This document shows, piece by piece, positions 51,638-60,068 of a stretch of 64,000 nt of DNA. The stretch lies in contig NZ_BMTL01000003.1 in NCBI RefSeq assembly GCF_014649655.1, positions 248,001-312,000 of the forward strand, written 5' to 3'. The notes under the pieces are model-generated. The model was not told the origin of the DNA and made no database searches. It was given only the letters and a program-made list of their open reading frames with translations. The number at the start of each line of letters is the position of its first letter. The stretch's first letter is position 1. The translations under genes and the position numbers were made by a program. The stretch comes from Streptomyces humidus. GTDB lineage: Bacteria; Actinomycetota; Actinomycetes; Streptomycetales; Streptomycetaceae.

Positions 51638-51847
51638 ATGACGAACCTCGAGTTCCACGCCCCCCGGTCGGCCGAGTTCGACGGCGGCCTGGCGTCGCTG
51701 CGCGGCGACTGCGCCCGAATGGCTCCGCACTGGGCGGCCCCGGAGAAGATCCTTTCCCGTCCGGTCTCCCCGTCACTCATCCACGGCGTGAACGTCCCCG
51801 AGAGGTCCGCACGGCTGCTGGAGGCCATGCCCGAGTACGGCAACTAG
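51638..51847 (+). CDS. Small hypothetical protein, probably leaderless
   Basis: A 69-residue ORF starting MTNLEFHAPRSAEFDGGL and ending LLEAMPEYGN. Third codon positions are roughly 90% G or C, as in real genes here. There is no Shine-Dalgarno, but TACGGT at 51626-51631 lies 6 nt before the ATG, as at the desulfurase gene. The middle is Pro/Ser-rich; no domain is recognised and no membrane helix is present. It stands alone between the kinase and the anchored protein. Confidence 0.6.
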   Translation: MTNLEFHAPRSAEFDGGLASLRGDCARMAPHWAAPEKILSRPVSPSLIHGVNVPERSARLLEAMPEYGN

Positions 51848-51987
51848 GAGCGGCGGGCGGCCCCGCTCGCGCATTTCTCCGGCACGGCGCTCGGAAGGGA
51901 ACCGTGCGCTCCCTCGCCGCGTCCCATCGGCGTCCCTCGTCAAGGGGATGCGGGGTACGACAGCAGGGCAGCCGAAGGAGCGATGCG

Positions 51988-53967
51988 GTGAACACCGAGC
52001 GACCCGAGACCGACGACGCCGCGCGCGAGCCGGAGAAGACGGGTTCCGAGGAGACGACGGCCGAACAGGCCGAGGCCGAGGAGGCCACGGCCGAACGGGC
52101 GGAGGCCGAGGAGACGACGGCTGAGCAGGCGGCGGCCGAGGAGACGACGGCTGAGCAGGCGGCGGAAGAAGAGAAGGAGTCCGCAGCGGCTTCGGCCGAA
52201 AGGGTGACGTCCGGGGAGGCTTCGGCAGAGACGGACGGGGCCGGAGAGGCTTCGGCCGACCGGACGGCGGCCGGGTCCGCGACGGCCGCGGTTTCACAGG
52301 AGCGGGACGCCGCCGACGGGGAATCCCGTCACGGATCCGGCGACGAGCCGTCCGCCGCAGGGGCCGGGACCGCACCGGAGACCGCCCGCGTGACCGCACC
52401 CGAGGCCGCTTCCGGCGCCCCCGTCCACGGGCACGAGGGCGAGGACGAGGGCAGGGACGGGGGCAGGCACGACGACGAACCCGTCGTCGCTCACTCGGGC
52501 GGCGGCGAGGTCTCCGCCGGCTCCCGGCGTCGCTCCCCCGTGCTCATCGCCACCGTCGCGGCCGCCGTGCTGCTGGTGGGCGGCGGCGGGGCCGCTCTCA
52601 CGTCCGGCGCCCTCAGCGGTTCCGGCGGCGGCCCCGGAGCCGGAGCCCCCTCCGGTGACGGCACACCCGCCGGCCTCGCCCTGGACGACTACCCGGCGGG
52701 CACGGGTGCACCCGAGGGCGCCGGCCACGGCATCGCACCCGGTGAGCCGAACCCTTACGGGGTGACGTACAAGGCCGCCGGCACGCTGCCCGCCGGTCCC
52801 GGGTCCGCGCCCGTGTACTGGGCGCGGGGCGAGGTCGCCGCGCGGGACGTGGCCGGGCTGGCGAAAGCGCTGGGCGTCCAGGGGACGCCGGTGGCCGACG
52901 GGGATGCCTGGAAGGTCGGCGTCGGCAACGACGGCTCGGGTCCTGTGCTGCGGGTGAACCGGCAGGCGCCGGGCATGTGGACGTTCACCCGGTACGCGCC
53001 CGGCACCGACGACTGCACGGGCGGCGCCGTCAAGTGCACCGGGGAGTCCGCGACCCCGGGTGGCGCCCCGGTGAGCGAGGCGGCCGCGAAGAAGGCCGCG
53101 GCGCCGGTCCTCGAGGCGGTGGGCCAGGACGACGCCAAGATCGACGCGAGCCAGGTCATGGGCGCCCAGCGGGTGGTGAACGCCGATCCGGTGATCGGCG
53201 GTCTGCCCTCCCACGGCTGGACGACCGGGATCCGCGTCAGCGCGCAGGGCGAGGTCGTCGGCGCGGACGGGCAGCTGGCGACGCCGGTGAAGGGTGCCAC
53301 GTACCCCCTGCTGAGCGCCCGGGAGGCGCTGGACGCGCTGAACGCGGCGCCCGGCGGCGGCCACCGGATGGGCATCGGCGGATGCGCCGCTCCGGTGCCG
53401 CTGAAGGACCGGCTGGAGAGCCCGTGCGGGACGTCGACGGGCGCGGCACGGCAGACGGCGACGGTGGAGGACGCGGTGCTCGGCCTGGCCCCGCACTCTT
53501 CGGGCGGCCGGCAGGTGCTCGTGCCGTCCTGGCTGTTCGAGGTGCGGGCGGCGGGCTCGACGGCCGGTCACACGGTGACGCAGCCGGCCGTCGAGCCCGC
53601 GTATCTGAAGCCCGCGACCACGCCCGCGCCCACTCCGACCCCGCCCGGCACGTCCGGCACGTCCGGCACGTCCGGCGAGCGGAACGTGCACGTGGAGGGC
53701 TACACCGTCGAGGGCGGGGAGCTGACCGTCGGCTTCACCGGCGGGGTGTGCGCCGACTACAAGGCGACGGCGGTGGAGACCGGGAGCGAGGTGAAGGTCA
53801 CCGTGACGCAGACACCGTGGCCCGACAAGGTCTGCATCACGCTCGCCAAGCAGTACCACCAGGTCGTGCGACTGGACGAGGCGCTGGGCAGCCGCAAGGT
53901 GGTCGGCTCGGACGGCAGGGCCGTCCCGCTGGAGAAGGCGGGGGCCAGGCTGCCGCAGACCCGGTAG
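51988..53967 (+). CDS. Membrane-anchored protein with acidic repeat arm
   Basis: A 659-residue protein of unknown function. The first 170 residues are disordered and acidic, with four tandem 10-residue repeats of the type EETTAEQAEA. One membrane helix lies near 180-200 (PVLIATVAAAVLLVGGGGAAL). The rest is outside: a Gly/Pro linker, then a domain with two Cys pairs (DDCTGGAVKCTG; GGCAAPVP with SPCGTS) and a C-terminal domain after a Thr/Pro/Gly linker containing VCADYKATAVETG. The GTG at 51988 has AAGGAG 7 nt upstream. An upstream ATG at 51904 is not preferred. Confidence 0.78.
   Translation: MNTERPETDDAAREPEKTGSEETTAEQAEAEEATAERAEAEETTAEQAAAEETTAEQAAEEEKESAAASAERVTSGEASAETDGAGEASADRTAAGSATAAVSQERDAADGESRHGSGDEPSAAGAGTAPETARVTAPEAASGAPVHGHEGEDEGRDGGRHDDEPVVAHSGGGEVSAGSRRRSPVLIATVAAAVLLVGGGGAALTSGALSGSGGGPGAGAPSGDGTPAGLALDDYPAGTGAPEGAGHGIAPGEPNPYGVTYKAAGTLPAGPGSAPVYWARGEVAARDVAGLAKALGVQGTPVADGDAWKVGVGNDGSGPVLRVNRQAPGMWTFTRYAPGTDDCTGGAVKCTGESATPGGAPVSEAAAKKAAAPVLEAVGQDDAKIDASQVMGAQRVVNADPVIGGLPSHGWTTGIRVSAQGEVVGADGQLATPVKGATYPLLSAREALDALNAAPGGGHRMGIGGCAAPVPLKDRLESPCGTSTGAARQTATVEDAVLGLAPHSSGGRQVLVPSWLFEVRAAGSTAGHTVTQPAVEPAYLKPATTPAPTPTPPGTSGTSGTSGERNVHVEGYTVEGGELTVGFTGGVCADYKATAVETGSEVKVTVTQTPWPDKVCITLAKQYHQVVRLDEALGSRKVVGSDGRAVPLEKAGARLPQTR
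52048..52167 (+). repeat. Four tandem 30-bp repeats inside the anchored protein gene
   Basis: Units at 52048-52077, 52078-52107, 52108-52137 and 52138-52167 encode variants of EETTAEQAEA. Units 3 and 4 are nearly identical, the others diverged, so the array expanded recently. The frame is kept (30 bp per unit), so copy-number change would alter arm length without breaking the gene. Confidence 0.9.
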
Positions 53968-54004
53968 CGCCTGCCCGCCGCCGGCGGCTCGGCCGCGGTG
54001 GCGA

Positions 54005-54052
54005 ACGCGAAAGGCGGCGGCCCCCTTCGGAGGGGGCCGCCGCCTTTCGCGT
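54005..54052. terminator. Strong bidirectional terminator
   Basis: A perfect 21-bp inverted repeat (54005-54025 with 54032-54052) around a TTCGGA loop lies between the convergent anchored-protein and erpA genes, 38 bp and 22 bp from their stops. The outer stem contains AAA/TTT, giving short U-runs both ways. Confidence 0.92.
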
Positions 54053-54073
54053 CGTCCGGCGGGTGCGGCGGAC

Positions 54074-54430
54074 CTAGTTGAAGGAGTCGCCGCAGGCGCA
54101 GGAGCCCGTCGCGTTCGGGTTGTCGATCGTGAAGCCCTGCTTCTCGATCGTGTCGACGAAGTCGATCGACGCGCCGCCCAGGTACGGGGCGCTCATGCGG
54201 TCGGTGACGACCTTGACGCCGTCGAAGTCCTTGACGACGTCGCCGTCGAGGGAACGCTCGTCGAAGAAGAGCTGGTAGCGCAGGCCGGAGCAGCCGCCGG
54301 GCTGAACGGCGACACGCAGGGCCAGGTCGTCACGGCCTTCCTGGTCGAGCAGGGCCTTGACCTTCGCCGCGGCGGCGTCGGACAGGATGATGCCGTCGGT
54401 GACGGTGCTGGTCTCGTCCGATACGGACAT
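54074..54430 (-). CDS. erpA: HesB/IscA-family iron-sulfur carrier (ErpA-like)
   Basis: A 118-residue A-type Fe-S carrier. The three ligand cysteines are in GGCSGLRYQL and SCACGDSF. It inserts clusters into target apoproteins; NadA next door on the opposite strand is a [4Fe-4S] enzyme. Corresponds by order to mycobacterial Rv2204c. ATG at 54430. The gene ends near a strong bidirectional terminator. Confidence 0.93.
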   Translation of the reverse strand: MSVSDETSTVTDGIILSDAAAAKVKALLDQEGRDDLALRVAVQPGGCSGLRYQLFFDERSLDGDVVKDFDGVKVVTDRMSAPYLGGASIDFVDTIEKQGFTIDNPNATGSCACGDSFN

Positions 54431-54672
54431 CTACATCTCTCCCGGGTTGTACGGAGACTGCTTGCCGACGGTTCCAACCGACGGGGCCGCGGATTCATTC
54501 CGGGCCGGGCTGTCGTCTTCGTCGTCAGCTGCCGTCTTCCTGGTCAGCTGTCGCCCTCGTCGGCTCGGTCGTTCCCTTCTCATGCTCGCACACCCGGATG
54601 CGGGGCGAAAACGCCTCACGGGGATTCATGTCACACCGACGCTATGACCATCGTCAAAGTGACGTGAAGCAG

Positions 54673-54687
54673 GTTATGATAGATAAC
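54673..54687 (+). promoter_or_regulatory. nadA promoter with overlapping inverted repeat
   Basis: TATGAT (54675-54680) is a near-consensus -10. It lies inside GTTAT-N5-ATAAC (54673-54687), a 5-bp inverted repeat that could be the operator of a NAD-biosynthesis repressor. The wider erpA/nadA gap (54431-54721) is AT-richer than its surroundings in its last 80 bp and holds no other gene. Confidence 0.55.
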
Positions 54688-54721
54688 GTCAATTCGACGA
54701 AAAGTAGAAAGGGTGCGTGTC

Positions 54722-55906
54722 GTGACCACCGCCCAGACCACGGAACTCGACGTACAGCCGACTCCGCTCGCCCTGTTGCTGCTCGGCCGCGAGGCCGACC
54801 CGAGGAGCGAGCGGGGCGTCGAGTGCCCCGGCGACCTGCCCTCGCCCTCCGACCCGGATCTGGTCGAGCGTGCCCGCGCCGCGAAGGCGAAGCTCGGCGA
54901 CAAGGTCTTCGTGCTCGGCCACCACTACCAGCGCGACGAGGTCATCCAGTTCGCCGACGTCACGGGCGACTCCTTCAAGCTGGCCAGGGACGCGGCCGCC
55001 CGCCCGGAGGCCGAGTACATCGTCTTCTGCGGTGTGCACTTCATGGCCGAGTCCGCCGACATCCTGACGTCGGACGACCAGAAGGTGGTCCTGCCCGACC
55101 TCGCCGCGGGCTGCTCGATGGCCGACATGGCCACCGCCGAGCAGGTCGCCGAGTGCTGGGACGTGCTGACCGAGGCGGGCGTGGCCGAGCAGGTCGTCCC
55201 CGTCTCGTACATGAACTCGTCCGCGGACATCAAGGCGTTCACGGGCAGGCACGGCGGCACGATCTGCACCTCGTCCAACGCCCGGCGGGCCCTGGAATGG
55301 GCCTTCGAGCAGGGCGAGAAGGTGCTCTTCCTGCCGGACCAGCACCTCGGCCGCAACACCGCCGTCCGCGACATGGGCATGTCCCTGGAGGACTGCGTCC
55401 TCTACAACCCGCACAAGCCGAACGGCGGGCTGACCGCCGAGCAGCTGCGCGACGCCAAGATGATCCTGTGGCGCGGCCACTGCTCGGTGCACGGCCGCTT
55501 CAGCCTGGAGTCGGTCGAGGACGTCCGCGCCCGGATCCCCGGCGTGAACGTGCTCGTGCACCCGGAGTGCCGGCACGAGGTCGTGGCCGCGGCGGACCAC
55601 GTCGGCTCGACCGAGTACATCATCAAGGCGCTGGAGGCGGCCCCGGCCGGCTCCAAGTGGGCCATCGGGACCGAGCTGAACCTGGTGCGCCGGCTGGCGA
55701 ACCGTTTCGCGCCCGAGGGCAAGGAGATCGTCTTCCTCGACAAGACGGTCTGCTTCTGCTCGACCATGAACCGCATCGACCTCCCCCACCTGGTGTGGAC
55801 CCTGGAGTCCCTCGCCGAGGGCAAGCTGGTCAACCGGATCGAGGTCGACGAGGAGACCGAGGCGTACGCCAAGCTGGCGCTGGAGCGCATGCTGGCGCTG
55901 CCGTAG
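54722..55906 (+). CDS. nadA: Quinolinate synthase NadA
   Basis: A 394-residue [4Fe-4S] enzyme that condenses iminoaspartate and DHAP to quinolinate in de novo NAD synthesis. Landmarks are GHHYQRDEVIQFAD, CGVHFMAESADIL, PDLAAGCSMADM, HPECRHEV and CFCSTMNRIDLPHL, supplying the cluster cysteines. The GTG at 54722 is preferred because AAAGGG lies 8 nt upstream; a GTG at 54713 overlaps that site. NadB and NadC do not follow, so it is monocistronic here. Confidence 0.96.
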   Translation: MTTAQTTELDVQPTPLALLLLGREADPRSERGVECPGDLPSPSDPDLVERARAAKAKLGDKVFVLGHHYQRDEVIQFADVTGDSFKLARDAAARPEAEYIVFCGVHFMAESADILTSDDQKVVLPDLAAGCSMADMATAEQVAECWDVLTEAGVAEQVVPVSYMNSSADIKAFTGRHGGTICTSSNARRALEWAFEQGEKVLFLPDQHLGRNTAVRDMGMSLEDCVLYNPHKPNGGLTAEQLRDAKMILWRGHCSVHGRFSLESVEDVRARIPGVNVLVHPECRHEVVAAADHVGSTEYIIKALEAAPAGSKWAIGTELNLVRRLANRFAPEGKEIVFLDKTVCFCSTMNRIDLPHLVWTLESLAEGKLVNRIEVDEETEAYAKLALERMLALP

Positions 55907-55922
55907 GACCGGCCCGGCCACA

Positions 55923-55984
55923 GGAGCCCCCTTCCGCCCGGACGCGACCGGCCTGACAGCGTCCGTCCGCCCGGAAGGGGCTCC
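55923..55984. terminator. Long imperfect hairpin after nadA
   Basis: GGAGCCCC/CTTCCG (55923-55936, one bulged C) pairs with CGGAAGGGGCTCC (55972-55984). Inside, GGACGC (55940-55945) pairs with GCGTCC (55960-55965). It lies 17 bp past nadA and 53 bp past the response regulator stop on the other strand. Confidence 0.7.
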
Positions 55985-56036
55985 CGGGTCACGGCGCAGC
56001 ACTCCGGGCCGGGCAGCGGGTTCCTCGCCCGGGGTG

Positions 56037-56720
56037 TCAGTCCGTCCTCGGGCGCACCAGGCCCGACTCGTAGGCGATCACCACGAGCTGGGCCCGGTCG
56101 CGGGCGCCCAGCTTGGCCATGGCCCGGTTGACGTGCGTCTTCACGGTGAGCGGGCTGACTTCCAGACGCTCGGCGATCTCGTCGTTGGAGTGGCCGCCGG
56201 CTACCTGCACGAGAACTTCGCGCTCGCGCACGGTCAGCGCGCCCAGCCGGGCGTGGCGGGCGGGGCCGTGGTCGTCGTCCGCCGCGCCGCCCTGGGCGAG
56301 GAAGCGGGCGATGAGGCCCTTGGTGGCGGTGGGCGAGAGCAGCGCCTCGCCGCCCGCCGCGATCCTTATCGCGCTGAGCATCTCCTCCGGCTCGCTGCCC
56401 TTGCCGAGGAAGCCGGAGGCGCCGGCCCGCAGCGACCGCACGACGTAGTCGTCCACCTCGAAGGTCGTCAGGATGACCACCCGCACATGGGCGAGGGAGG
56501 GGTCGGCGCTGATCAGGCGGGTCGCGGCGAGTCCGTCCGTGCCGGGCATGCGGATGTCCATCAGGACGACGTCGGCGCGTTCCCGCCTCGCCAGTGCGAC
56601 CGCCTCCGCGCCGTCGGACGCCTCGCCGACCACCTGCATGTCGGGCTCGGAGTCGACGAGCACCCGGAACGCGCTGCGCAAGAGCGCCTGGTCGTCGGCG
56701 AGCAGGACGCGGATGGTCAT
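56037..56720 (-). CDS. NarL/LuxR-type response regulator
   Basis: A 227-residue regulator: receiver with LLADDQALLRSAF, Asp55 in VLMDIRMPGTDGL and Lys in FLGKGSEPEE (the usual LLKD varied), then LuxR helix-turn-helix LTVREREVLVQVAGGHSNDE and VKTHVNRAMAKL. Its ATG overlaps the kinase stop by 4 nt. It forms a standard two-component pair. The PspA genes lie directly upstream on the same strand, so membrane stress is a reasonable cue to test. Confidence 0.92.
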   Translation of the reverse strand: MTIRVLLADDQALLRSAFRVLVDSEPDMQVVGEASDGAEAVALARRERADVVLMDIRMPGTDGLAATRLISADPSLAHVRVVILTTFEVDDYVVRSLRAGASGFLGKGSEPEEMLSAIRIAAGGEALLSPTATKGLIARFLAQGGAADDDHGPARHARLGALTVREREVLVQVAGGHSNDEIAERLEVSPLTVKTHVNRAMAKLGARDRAQLVVIAYESGLVRPRTD

Positions 56721-57955
56721 ACGAGATCCTCTGCGGTGCGGGGCGCGGCGGTACGGGCGCGGGTCCTGACCGGCAGGATCGCGTGGACGCGGAAGCCGCC
56801 CCCGTGGCGCGGGCCGGTGGTGAGGGTGCCGCGCAGGGCGGTGACGCGTTCGCGCATGCCGAGCAGGCCGTGGCCGCCGCCGGCCGGCGGGCTCTCCTCG
56901 TCGGCCGGCCGGCCGTCGTCGAGAACCGTGACCTCGATGTTCGGCCCCACGCGCACGACGCTGACCTCGGCCTTCGCCGCGGGCCCCGCATGTTTTTGGA
57001 TGTTGGTGAGAGCCTCCTGGACGACCCGGTAGGCGGCCAGTCCGACGGCGGCGGGGAGTTCGGCGCCGTGGTCGGGGCGGGCCACCTCGACCTGGAGGCC
57101 GGCGCTGCGGAAGGTGCCGACGAGTTCGTCGAGCCGGTCCAGTCCGGGGGCGGGCTCGGTGGGGGCCTCGGGGTCGCCGGACTGGCGCAGCAGGCCGACG
57201 GTGGCGCGCAGTTCGTTGAGCGCGGAGCGGCTGGCCTCGCGGACGTGCGCGAGGGCCTCCTTGGCCTGGTCGGGCCGCTTGTCCATGACGTGTGCGGCGA
57301 CTCCCGCCTGGACGTTGACCAGGGCGATGTGGTGGGCGACGACGTCGTGGAGATCGCGGGCGATGCGCAGGCGCTCCTCGGCGACCCTGCGGCGGGCCTC
57401 CTCCTCGCGGGTGCGCTCCGCGCGCTCGGCGCGGTCCCGGATGGCCTGGACGGCGGCCCGACGGCTGCGGACGGCGTCCCCGGCGGTGGCGCCGATGCCG
57501 GTCCAGGCGAGGATGCCCAGGTTTTCCTGGGCGTACCAGGGCAGCGGTCCGGCGAGCATGGCCGCGCCGGTGAGCACCGTCATGGTGAGCAGGCCGGCGC
57601 GCACGGTGGTGGGGCGGTCGGTGGCGGCCGCGACGGTGAACAGGGCGACGACGGCGGACATGGCGACGGGGGCGCGGGGGTCGCCGGTCACGGACTCGAC
57701 CACGGAGGCGGCCCCGGTGAGGGCGAGGACCGTCATGGAGGCGCTGCGGCGGAAGACGAGGGCGACGGCACTGAAGGTCATCAGCAGCAGGCTGAGCGGG
57801 TCCGGACTGCGGATGCTCCAGCTGACGCTCTGTTCTCCGTGCGGGTCGACGAAGGAGCCCGCGAGCATGCAGAGCAGCACGCCTGCCGCGAGGGAGGCGT
57901 CGAGTGCCAGCGGATGGGCCTTCAGCTGGTGCCGGGCCCGGGCGAGGGGGGTCAC
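56717..57955 (-). CDS. Sensor histidine kinase (HisKA_3)
   Basis: A 412-residue membrane kinase. Five or so helices occupy residues 15-158. Then a coiled linker (RERAERTREEEARRRVAEE type) and His203 in ARDLHDVVAHHIALVNVQAG, and an ATPase domain with VVQEALTNIQKHA and GHGLLGMRERV. The external loops are short. GTG start at 57955. Signal unknown. Confidence 0.92.
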   Translation of the reverse strand: MTPLARARHQLKAHPLALDASLAAGVLLCMLAGSFVDPHGEQSVSWSIRSPDPLSLLLMTFSAVALVFRRSASMTVLALTGAASVVESVTGDPRAPVAMSAVVALFTVAAATDRPTTVRAGLLTMTVLTGAAMLAGPLPWYAQENLGILAWTGIGATAGDAVRSRRAAVQAIRDRAERAERTREEEARRRVAEERLRIARDLHDVVAHHIALVNVQAGVAAHVMDKRPDQAKEALAHVREASRSALNELRATVGLLRQSGDPEAPTEPAPGLDRLDELVGTFRSAGLQVEVARPDHGAELPAAVGLAAYRVVQEALTNIQKHAGPAAKAEVSVVRVGPNIEVTVLDDGRPADEESPPAGGGHGLLGMRERVTALRGTLTTGPRHGGGFRVHAILPVRTRARTAAPRTAEDLV

Positions 57956-58061
57956 CGAGGGGTCACTTCTCAGTTGCCGTCGCTTTCCTTGCCGTGGCCG
58001 GGGGCGGTGGTTCCCGAGCCTGCCCTCGCGCCGCCTCGGGGAGCCGCCCCGGGCGGCCTGC

Positions 58062-58340
58062 TCACCCGGGGATCAGGCCGTTGCCGCTCAGCATCTCCCG
58101 GACTTCCGCCAGGCTCGCGTCCGGGGACGGGAGGATGAGCTCGGAGGGTTCCAGGGCGTCGTCCGCAAGGGGCTCGCCGAGACGGCGGACGGCGTCCAGG
58201 AGGCCGCCGAGGGTGCGCTGGAAGCCCTCCTCGTCGCCGCTCTCCATCTCCGCGAGCAGCTCGTCGTCGAGCTTGTTCAGTTCGACGAAGTGGGAGTCGG
58301 CCAGCTTCCACTGGCCCTCCCCCATGATCCGTACGATCAC
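58062..58340 (-). CDS. PspA-associated protein PspAA
   Basis: A 92-residue acidic protein (MIVRIMGEGQWKL, then FVELNKLDDELLAEMESGDE) matching the PspAA family of actinobacteria and other phyla. It always accompanies PspA and is thought to help its membrane-protective function. The GTG at 58340 has GGAGGG upstream, 34 bp after the pspA stop. Same transcript as pspA is likely. Confidence 0.85.
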   Translation of the reverse strand: MIVRIMGEGQWKLADSHFVELNKLDDELLAEMESGDEEGFQRTLGGLLDAVRRLGEPLADDALEPSELILPSPDASLAEVREMLSGNGLIPG

Positions 58341-58374
58341 GTCGCCCTCCTCGGCTCGGGGCCCCGGCCCAGGG

Positions 58375-59172
58375 CTACTGCTTGTCGAAGCGCGGGGTGT
58401 CCTGCGGCTGCTGCTGGGACTGCGACGGGCTCGTGCCGCCCTCGATGGCCTGCTGTCCGGAGGACGAGCCCCCGGCGAGCTCCGCCTTCATGCGCTGCAG
58501 TTCCAGCTCCACATCCGTACCACCTGACAGCCGGTCCAGCTCGGCCTGGAGGTCGTCCTTGGCGATGCCGGTCGGGTCGTCGAGGGCGCCGGAGGCCATG
58601 AGCTCGTCGAGGGCGCCGGCCCGGGCCTGGAGCTGGGCGGTCTTGTCCTCGGCGCGCTGGATGGCCAGCCCGACGTCGCCCATCTCCTCGGAGATGCCGG
58701 AGAAGGCCTCGCCGATGCGGGTCTGGGCCTGGGCGGCGGTGTACGTGGCCTTGATGGTCTCCTTCTTCGTACGGAAGGCGTCCACCTTCGCCTGGAGGCG
58801 CTGCGCCGCGAGCGTGAGCTTCTCCTCCTCGCCCTGGAGCGTGGAGTGCTGCGTCTCGAGGTCGGTGACCTGCTGCTGGAGCGCGGCCCGGCGGGAGAGC
58901 GCCTCACGGGCGAGGTCCTCGCGGCCGAGGGCGAGGGCCTTGCGGCCCTGGTCCTCCAGCTTGGTGGACTGCGACTGCAACTGGTTGAGCTGCAGCTCCA
59001 GGCGCTTGCGCGAGGTCGCGACGTCGGCGACGCCCCGGCGGACCTTCTGCAGGAGCTCCAGTTGTTTCTGATACGAGTAGTCGAGGGTTTCGCGCGGGTC
59101 CTCGGCCCGGTCAAGGGCCTTGTTCGCCTTCGCGCGGAAGATCATCCCCATACGCTTCATGACACCGCTCAT
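58375..59172 (-). CDS. pspA: Phage shock protein A / IM30 family (ESCRT-III-like)
   Basis: A 265-residue, almost wholly alpha-helical protein. The amphipathic N-terminus MKRMGMIFRAKANKALDRAE, the long hairpin coiled coil (about 25-145) and later helices are standard. It remodels and seals the inner membrane under stress. A low-complexity Gln/Ser/Pro tail (PSQSQQQPQD) is an actinobacterial addition. ATG at 59172 is used; an ATG four codons on (MKRMG) is possible. In Streptomyces PspA matters for envelope stress. Confidence 0.93.
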   Translation of the reverse strand: MSGVMKRMGMIFRAKANKALDRAEDPRETLDYSYQKQLELLQKVRRGVADVATSRKRLELQLNQLQSQSTKLEDQGRKALALGREDLAREALSRRAALQQQVTDLETQHSTLQGEEEKLTLAAQRLQAKVDAFRTKKETIKATYTAAQAQTRIGEAFSGISEEMGDVGLAIQRAEDKTAQLQARAGALDELMASGALDDPTGIAKDDLQAELDRLSGGTDVELELQRMKAELAGGSSSGQQAIEGGTSPSQSQQQPQDTPRFDKQ

Positions 59173-59474
59173 GGGCTTCGCGCGCCCCCTTCTGACGGAC
59201 TCCGGCTCTCAGGTCTGCGACAGAACCCACAGTACGGGCCCTGCATCCATTGACGCACTGTTCGGGGGCGGATGCGCTCCTCCCCAAGGACGACTGGCCG
59301 GGCCCCCTGCTCCGGCGTGAGGAGTAGGTGACTCTCAGGGTGAGCAGTAGGTCACGCTGTGCCCCCGCTTCCTCGTTTCTCGACCGGTCTGTCCCTTGTC
59401 CAGACGACCGGTGTTGCCGGATCGTTCCCGTCCGGGCTGGGGTCCATGCCCGGGAGCGCTTACCCTTGGGTTTT
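59173..59474. other. Divergent intergenic region pspA / DUF3043 (302 bp)
   Basis: No gene was found. TACTGT at 59234-59229 (minus strand) may be the pspA -10. TACCCT at 59461-59466 (plus strand) is a -10 placed 8 nt before the GTG of the DUF3043 gene. Nothing else stands out. Confidence 0.45.
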
Positions 59475-60068
59475 GTGTTCCGTAGCCGTGCCAAGGAAGA
59501 GAAGGCCCCCGCCGACGCGGTGGTGACCGACTCCAAGCAGCCCCGCGACCCCCAGGCGAAGAAGGGTCGGCCCACGCCCAAGCGCAGTGAGGCCCAGTCC
59601 CAGCGCCGCAGCGTCGCCAACACGTCGATGTCGCGCAAGGACGCGGCCAAGCGCCAGCGCGACGAGCGCCGCGCCCAGATGGACCGGCAGCGTCAGGCGC
59701 TCGCCGGCGGGGACGAGCGGTATCTGCCGGCCCGTGACAAGGGGCCGGTCCGCAAGTTCGCGCGCGACTTCATCGACGCGCGGTTCAACGTGGCGGAGTT
59801 CTTCCTGCCGATGGCCGTGGTCATCCTCGTGCTGAGCGTGGTGCGGGTGGGCTCGCTGCAGACCATCGCGCTGCTGCTGTGGCTGGTCGTGATCGTGCTG
59901 ATCGTGCTGGACTCGCTCGTCACCGGCTTCCGGCTGCGCAAGCGGCTGGCCGAGCGCTTCGAGGGGCAGAACCGCCGGGGCGCGGTGGCGTACGCGCTCA
60001 TGCGCTCGCTGCAGATGCGCCGCCTCCGGCTGCCGAAGCCCCAGGTCAAGCGTGGAGCGCAGCTCTGA
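59475..60068 (+). CDS. DUF3043 membrane protein
   Basis: A 197-residue protein. The first 110 residues are basic and Gln/Arg-rich (MSRKDAAKRQRDERRAQMD). Two membrane helices follow (FFLPMAVVILVLSVVRVG; ALLLWLVVIVLIVLDSLV), then a short basic tail. It belongs to an actinobacterial family of unknown role that also precedes cobT in mycobacteria (Rv2206). The GTG at 59475 lies 8 nt after TACCCT, suggesting a leaderless mRNA. It is coupled to the following methyltransferase. Confidence 0.8.
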   Translation: MFRSRAKEEKAPADAVVTDSKQPRDPQAKKGRPTPKRSEAQSQRRSVANTSMSRKDAAKRQRDERRAQMDRQRQALAGGDERYLPARDKGPVRKFARDFIDARFNVAEFFLPMAVVILVLSVVRVGSLQTIALLLWLVVIVLIVLDSLVTGFRLRKRLAERFEGQNRRGAVAYALMRSLQMRRLRLPKPQVKRGAQL

